A DNA stretch of 64,000 nt from Apricaphanius iberus (lineage: Eukaryota; Chordata; Actinopteri; Cyprinodontiformes; Aphaniidae), in the NCBI GenBank assembly GCA_028564705.1, contig JAPXFQ010001662.1, positions 2,974,001 through 3,038,000 on the forward strand, given 5' to 3'. Both the position numbers and the translations under genes were made by a program. A model generated the notes under the pieces. The model made no database searches, was not told the origin of the DNA, and saw nothing but the letters and a program-made list of their open reading frames with translations. Below, in pieces: positions 58,260-64,000 of the stretch (positions within the stretch are counted from its first letter, which is position 1; each line of letters begins with the position of its first letter).

Positions 58260-58660
58260 TGTGAAATACTATTAGGTTAGAATTTGTGTGAATTATATTT
58301 TTCTTTTATTATTAATAAACGTATGTTGAATCATGGTGGACCTAAGTTAAGACATGCCTAGGAGAGGCGGTAAAAATAGGTGCTAGAACAGCTGGTGCAA
58401 ACAGTTTAAGGTTTAGTAAATCACACTGCACATGGAACACCAACTTATTTCCATGTTCTCCTCGAAATATTTTGCGCCTGCTGACAGAAATGGCCACATT
58501 ACATATTCATCAAGGGCAAAAGCGCTAAATGGAATGCAAGCAGGTTTAACAGATGCAATGGTCTCTGTGCCTGGTTAGTAAATCAGTGACAGCATGTTTT
58601 TGCAACACTGTGGTTTGCGGCTGTTTTAACAAGCGCAAACCATTGATAGAGCAGGCCCAT
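58260..58660. repeat. possible Harbinger-type MITE copy
   Basis: ggtttagtaaatcacactgc, ttatttccatgttctcctcg and aaagcgctaaatgg suit an old fish MITE; shares the actattaggttagaat block with 45829. Ends undefined. Confidence 0.4.
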
Positions 58661-59089
58661 AGACTTTGAATTTAAATAGGATGTAAGCTGAATAGGAAGT
58701 CAGTGGAAAAGCAGGATCTGCCTTTTCTGTGTAAAAGGTAATAACATCACAGTGAAACAATCAGATAGTGCTCAGACACAAGACTTTCCTGAATTACAAG
58801 CAGGAGATAATTATGTGAACTATATGCTTACTGCTCAGATGTCACAGTTTAATGAGACAGACTGGAACAAGACTCATAAAGTAGTAGTGCTTTTTTTAGG
58901 CAAAGTATTACACACCTTGGTGCTGAGGTCAGCCCTGCTAGTGATCAAGACTTTAAAAAGTTTGTAAAAGCATTGATGATTCTGCCGAATGTTAGATCTA
59001 AACAAAGCTTAAAGTTCAATGCGTTCAATAGATAGGGGGAAACAATTCCATCTAATTTAGAATGAGTTGTGTGATACATTTTGAAAATA

Positions 59090-59530
59090 ACTCTCCTTTC
59101 CATTATGGATAACCTGTCCTGAACCCTTGTACCAGCTGTGTTGGCAATTAAACAATAATACCTTCGGGAGATAATTCTAGAAAGAGACCCTGCACTCAAA
59201 GCACACATGCTTCTATCACTGTTAAATGATATTATGGCTGACCTCGTGTGCTGCTCACTGCAGCTTTGGGAGCCCTTGGAGCTGTTAGACACCATTATGA
59301 TATTGAGCTGCCGATATCCCCCCTCCTTTCTCCTTCCATAATGTGACCACAAACCAAATATATGCGTCTTTCCTCAAAGCCATTTGTTGCAGCACTTCGA
59401 TTTTCAGTAATCAAAATCCCCAAGGGGCTGAGGACTATGGCTAAATTGGCCTAATTGCCAAAACTAAATTGTTCAACAGTGATTAAGTGGCTAATTAAGG
59501 CAAATAAGCAGATAACAAAGGATCGGAATA
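59090..59530. other. possible conserved non-coding element
   Basis: Two adjoining stretches: 59090-59300 (ttggcaattaaacaataata, aatgatattatggctgacct) and 59400-59530 (ttggcctaattgccaaaact, aagtggctaattaaggcaaa). High density of homeodomain-type TAATT sites and a ttggc/gccaa inverted pair. A 135-codon minus frame over the first part shows no domain. Confidence 0.3.
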
Positions 59531-60029
59531 ACTGATGGTAAAAAATTGCTTTCAAATCCTTAGAAAAAAAACACAAGACTTCTGCACATTTGTGTAACCC
59601 AGCTACACACTTAGCTTCTTACCCCAAGATTTAAACTATACTTGCAGTCAGTTTATATCATATAGCCTTAGAATTTCTGATATGTATTAAAATATTGAGC
59701 GTTATAAGCTTTTCATTATGGACAATGTCCAGCAGGAGCAATATTGATGTAGACCCCTATCTGTTCTTGGATGCAGGTAGCAGGTCATCAAGGAAAAAAA
59801 GGTTGGTAACCACTGATGTGGAGGAACAAATCTACATACACGTATTATCTCTGCAGGCTCATGTGGTAAAGTTCTGGTGAAAAGGTAGGTAGGTAACATG
59901 AAATTTTGAGGTGAAATAATGATGCAAACAGAATCTTCATTGAGTTATACAAAACGTGTTGATATAACCAGTCTGAATTTATGATGGATTTTCTCTCATA
60001 CTCATAGTATCAGAATTATGCATACAGGT

Positions 60030-60300
60030 TCAAATATTTATTCACACCACCAATAATATTTGATAAAATGTTCCTTAGCAATTTGCAACTCAACCATGTG
60101 CTTTTTGTAGCCATCACAATCTTCTGGTACACCTCCTGCAGGATATTTGACCACTCTTCTCAGCAGAATTTATCAAGATTATTTTAACTGGTTGATTTCC
60201 TGGTATGAACACCGTTGGTTTAAGCACAGTTTTTACTTGACTGACGTTGGAGCTTTAGGAAGGCTATTAAGAGAGCTTAATCTATGCCTCCTTTCAAACT
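60030..60300 (-). repeat. Tc1-like element remnant, antisense
   Basis: tttttgtagccatcacaatc, aggatatttgaccactcttc and ttggagctttaggaaggcta follow the antisense strand of a Tc1-like family. Not translatable. Confidence 0.6.
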
Positions 60301-60326
60301 CACTGTCAGGTTAGGCCTGGTCTGCA

Positions 60327-60660
60327 GGCGCAGTGGTTAGCACTGTTGCCTTGCAACAAGAAGGTTGTGGGTTCGTATCCTGGCCCAGGGTCTTTCTGCA
60401 TGGAGTTTGCATGTTCTCCCTGTGCATGCATGGGTTCCATCTGTGTACTCCAGCTTCCTCCCACAGTCCAAAAACATGACTGTCAGGTTAATTGATCTCT
60501 CCAAATTTTCCTTAGTGTGAGTGTGTGCATGGTTGTTTGTCCTGCCCTGTGATGGACTGGCGACCTGTGCAGGGTGTACCCTCGCCCGTTGACAGCTGGA
60601 GATAGGCACCAGCCCCCCCGCGACCCATTAAGGATTAAGCAGTTAAGAAAATGGATGAAT
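60327..60660 (+). repeat. tRNA-derived SINE, best-preserved copy (about 334 bp)
   Basis: Head ggcgcagtggttagcac (A box-like) and GGTTCGTATCC at 60370-60380 (B box, consensus GGTTCGANTCC) mark a tRNA-derived pol III promoter. Then catggagtttgcatgttctc, cagcttcctcccacagtcca, gatggactggcgacctgtgc, agctggagataggcaccagc and a tail ending aaatggatgaat. It serves as the reference for the fragments elsewhere in the window. Confidence 0.85.
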
Positions 60661-61141
60661 TTTGTTCAATGAAATAAATGTAAACATGTTGGGTCAACCT
60701 ACTACGTTTAGGTTGCACAAAAATAAACAGCAGGGGATGGGACTCAGACAAAGGCCTCTGTTGTCTGAGCACCTGCACTAACCACTTTGCTACAGAATCA
60801 CTGAGAACCTTTGCATATAATAATATATATATGACTTCATTTCCATTGTTAACAAAAAATTATTATATCATGAAGACCTGCCAATTCCCTTTTTTTTCAT
60901 GGAAAAAAGTGAAGGAATTGTATTACTGAAACCATCATAATCATGTTTATTTAACACTGGAAATGAAGTCATGTGTGTTATTATTTACAAGTTTTCTGAG
61001 TGTTTTTTTTTTTTTTTTTGGTGTGGTTCTAATTCTTGGGATGATTAGTAGACCAGAGTTGGAGGACCTGAGTGGTCTGGTGGGTTGGTATAGTGACAAC
61101 AGATCCATTTAATGATTGATAAACTAGTATAAGTATTTTAA

Positions 61142-61165
61142 ATTCTATTCTATTCTATTCTATTT
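61142..61165. repeat. (TATTC)n microsatellite
   Basis: About four pentanucleotide units. Confidence 0.8.
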
Positions 61166-61465
61166 AATGAATCCTTAACTGAGACACCATCCATGCAATG
61201 GTTATTGTTTCTACTTTTTACAAACTGGTACATTTAGCTGTTTTTTTAACTTTTGGTAGTTTTTATTATTATTTGACTGGAAAGTTGAATTCTTTTGTTA
61301 ATCTTGCATTTTGGAAAGGTTTTGGTTGTTGTTATTCCATATACATGTGTAGTAACTTTAATGTTTGAAGAATGCTGCAAACTTACTCCTCCATAATTTT
61401 TTTAAACCTCGGCCTTATTTACTTAGTATTTTATTAAACAATTCACCTAATCAATTATTCATAGT

Positions 61466-61530
61466 TATTCGCAGTCAAAACAAACTGTTGTAGCACAATA
61501 GTCCCCATATAAATAAATTGAATTGAATAA
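61466..61530 (+). repeat. L2 LINE 3' tail
   Basis: aaactgttgtagcacaatag then tataaataaattgaattgaa, the terminus of the L2 family with its attga repeat. Confidence 0.55.
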
Positions 61531-62099
61531 GCGGCGATAGCGAGCTGGTTTTTAAGCTGTCTTTTCAAAAGCATAGACTTTTAATAGCTTTATACAGCAA
61601 AATGCATGCATATTTAATTCTTTTGGCATTCTGAGTTGTTAAATGTACAATTATAAGTACATGAAATTCATCTCGTCCAGTCTCAAAACAAAAGTCTGTG
61701 TAATTTTCCTTCTGCTTTTGTTCACACGTGTGCATCTTCTTGGTATCATGTTTTGTCGCAGTGTACATGTTCATGCACAAAGTTACAAAGATTTGGGCTG
61801 CAAGGTTTAGTCAGGGGAGAACCCACAGAAGGATCCCAAATAAAGTGCAAAGTGTTAGGTGCACTTTGAAACCATAAATCGCTTTCCCTGTTTGTCCCAC
61901 CAGCACAGCTGCAACTAACACAGGGGCAAGAAGAGCATTAATCAGAGAAGCAGTAAAGGAGGAGCTCTAAAGATCAAGTTGTAGTTTTGCACTCCGAATA
62001 TAGCCTTTATGTAACACAGCAACTATAATATGTTGTGGAAATATGTGGAAGAACTTCCTCTTGTGGTCAGGTTTGACAAAAATATAGCTATAGCTGTTT

Positions 62100-62400
62100 G
62101 TGGCAAAAAAATTAAATTGCGCACGAGCCTGAAGACACCATCCCCACTTTAAAATATGACCATGGCAGCATAATGCCATGGGGATGCTTTTCTTCAGCAG
62201 GAAAGCGGATCATAGTTTATGGGAATACGGATGAGGCTAAATGCAGGGCAGTCCTGGAAAAAAAAAAACATCTACAAAACAAAAGCAGAGTCTTTCCTTT
62301 CAGCACTACATCAGAGGCAAACGAAAGAATTATTCAAAGCTGAGAAGCTAAATCTACACAATGACTGAATGAGAAAGTACGCAAAGCATTATGACGGTCG
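62100..62400 (+). pseudogene. Tc1-like transposase fragment
   Basis: agacaccatccccactttaa, atggggatgcttttcttcag, gaggctaaatgcagggcagt and agtcctggaaaaaaaaaaac follow the middle of the Tc1 transposase, upstream of the part preserved at 35552. Stops and deletions throughout. Confidence 0.7.
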
Positions 62401-62785
62401 GGTCAAAGTTCCGACCTGAATAAAATGGTTAGTTTAGCTGATTAAACAGAGATTGTATTCTACAAGCTTATCTTGTAATTTGTGAGATTCAATATGATAT
62501 TCAATTATGTAGGCCATAGTTCAATATTGAGCTGTTTTTCAATTACATATTTCCAGCCCAATAAAGATGACAGCAGAGGGAGGAGAATTTTTCCTCGTGC
62601 TTCAGGCCTCTGTCGCTTCATTGCTCCTACATCCCACTAGTCACCACTCCATCACGGAGTGAGAGGGAGGAACGGAGAGCCTTGCCTGAAGCTAACGGAT
62701 CAGCAGAGCGAGCAAGTGATGAAGAGTCAGGTGTGAAAAAGGGAAAAACACAAAGATAAAGCCTGAAAGCATAAGAGAGACACAG

Positions 62786-63103
62786 ATGCTTTCTAGAAAA
62801 GTTGCCCTTCTCTTTGGTTATACTCTATCACTCTGCCTGTGTTTTGTTCATGCCTGTGACTCACTTTGTGGCCCTGTGACCCCTGTGTCGGCTACCATTT
62901 CTGAGCCCTGCCCTGTCACTCTCCTCACTGCTCACATGCAGCCCACGCTGGAGGGTCAAGTGTTGCCAGTAGACCTTGAACCCCGCACCATTGTTGTAGG
63001 ATGGAGCAGATCCTGTGACGGACTGACTGTGACAGTTGAGCTGCCAACCTTTGGTCCAGAGACAGCAGACAGGAAACAGGATCCGCAGCTGGTGCACCGA
63101 TGA
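62786..63103 (+). CDS. hypothetical secreted protein or first exon, unrecognised
   Basis: 105 codons starting MLSRKVALLFGYTLSLCLCF: a basic n-region, a hydrophobic core (about residues 6-20) and a small-residue site (VHAC, about 20-23) make a convincing signal peptide in appearance. The rest has five Cys and no family I recognise. The surrounding 62570-63120 is clearly more GC-rich than its neighbours and lacks recognised repeats, which would suit an exon or promoter region. A weak donor (cag/gtgctc) follows the stop near 63112, so translation need not end at 63103. It could also be a chance frame in regulatory DNA. Confidence 0.3.
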   Translation: MLSRKVALLFGYTLSLCLCFVHACDSLCGPVTPVSATISEPCPVTLLTAHMQPTLEGQVLPVDLEPRTIVVGWSRSCDGLTVTVELPTFGPETADRKQDPQLVHR

Positions 63104-63120
63104 ACACTCAGGTGCTCCCC

Positions 63121-64000
63121 TGACACAGGAATGTACATCAAAATCAACAGAAAATGGAAATTTGTTAGTTTGCGACAATGAAAGGAAATGCTGAATCACA
63201 GGTACATACATACAGACAAAAATATTTTTTAACAGTAAAAGACTGTAAAGTAAATTTTTGTACTTGATAACAACTCAGTTCCAATAAAAACAGAAGAGAT
63301 TTAGTAGTGTATTTTTACCCATCCAGTTAGGTCTTTTGACAAAAAAAAATGTGAGTAGGGTTCTGAATAAACTTAAAATTCTGAATTTTAAGGAAAACAT
63401 TTTCGCCATTACTGGATCATTTTGAATCCTTCACAACTAAATAAGCTAGATGTAATGTATTTTAAATATAAATCCAAAGTCATAAGAAAGTAATAGGACA
63501 GATTTTTTGGTTTAATTTTAACTCCAGTTATTCTTTGTTTTTAGTTATTTATTTAAAAAATACAACTAAAATAACCAATCATAATCCACAATCGTTTAAA
63601 GCAAGTGCTCTGCAAAAAAAAAAAAAAATTGTCTCCATTTAAAAAAAATTAACTCTTGGTGGTCCCTATACATTTTGGTCTCTGTCTCGACCCCTGAGAG
63701 ACAAAAAAAAAAAAAAATGCTTTCGGGGCACTTTAACACCGTTTTAAAAAGACTGGAGTTTAAAGAGACCTGGGAATTTGTAAAAGCTTATCTGTACTTT
63801 AGTGCAGATCAAACAGATAAGCTCAGGTCATGCTGGAAAACTGGGTCTCATTTAGTGTAAAATTAAACCCTGTTGCACTTGCTTTAAGCCATTGATTGAC
63901 TGATTGATTGAAGAGATACATCTCTTCTATGCATGATTTACTGATATCCATGTGATGTAAAACAACTATTAAATCCTCACTTGGCAATTGAGTAATCATG
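63121..64000. other. AT-rich DNA to the window end
   Basis: Several A-runs (for example 63614-63629 and 63703-63718). The repeated cattgattgactgattgattg stretch near 63890-63910 is a short ATTG/ACTG simple repeat. No exon recognised. Confidence 0.4.

Noticed and set aside
60332..60380. A functional tRNA gene
   Set aside because: A and B box-like motifs are present, but no cloverleaf follows and the sequence continues into the SINE body.

Overview
The window looks like teleost (ray-finned fish) nuclear DNA. The evidence is AT-rich sequence, spliced vertebrate-type genes with GT-AG introns, and a dense fish repeat load: L2 LINE, Tc1/mariner, hAT, PIF/Harbinger, BEL/Pao and tRNA-derived SINE copies. 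Nothing prokaryotic is present. I cannot name the species.

Only two host genes can be supported with confidence, both in the first 10 kb and arranged head to head. On the minus strand, cut by the window start, lies the 5' part of pbxip1 (PBX homeobox interacting protein 1): four coding exons giving about 161 N-terminal residues. On the plus strand is a complete three-exon cks1b (78 residues; CDK regulatory subunit and SCF-Skp2 cofactor). Its upstream region carries three CCAAT boxes 31 and 32 bp apart, then a TTTGAA (CHR-like) motif, the layout of G2/M cell-cycle promoters. PBXIP1 and CKS1B are also close neighbours on human 1q21.3, which supports both calls.

From about 10.3 kb to the end the window is mainly repeats and unannotated intergenic DNA. 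The clearest items are: a probably full-length L2-clade LINE (about 30.1-35.5 kb) with an esterase-containing ORF1 and a 1046-codon endonuclease/reverse transcriptase ORF2; a 1117-bp hAT-like element inside a Tc1-like element with an exact 8-bp target duplication (38.7-40.6 kb); an internally deleted Harbinger element with TTA target duplication that keeps only the converging first exons of its transposase and Myb-like genes (46.95-47.85 kb); a truncated hAT copy with a BED finger (43.1-44.1 kb); a TTA-flanked MITE containing a histone-type 3' stem-loop (16.1-16.9 kb); a BEL/Pao pol fragment (20.9 kb); and many SINE and Tc1 remnants.

Between the repeats are several single-copy-looking stretches rich in TAATTA-type and GATA-type motifs that could be conserved regulatory DNA; I cannot test this. 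Near the right edge (62.8 kb) a locally GC-richer stretch holds a 105-codon ORF with a signal peptide-like start, which may be an unrecognised exon or gene. I saw no tRNA or rRNA gene, CRISPR array or operon.
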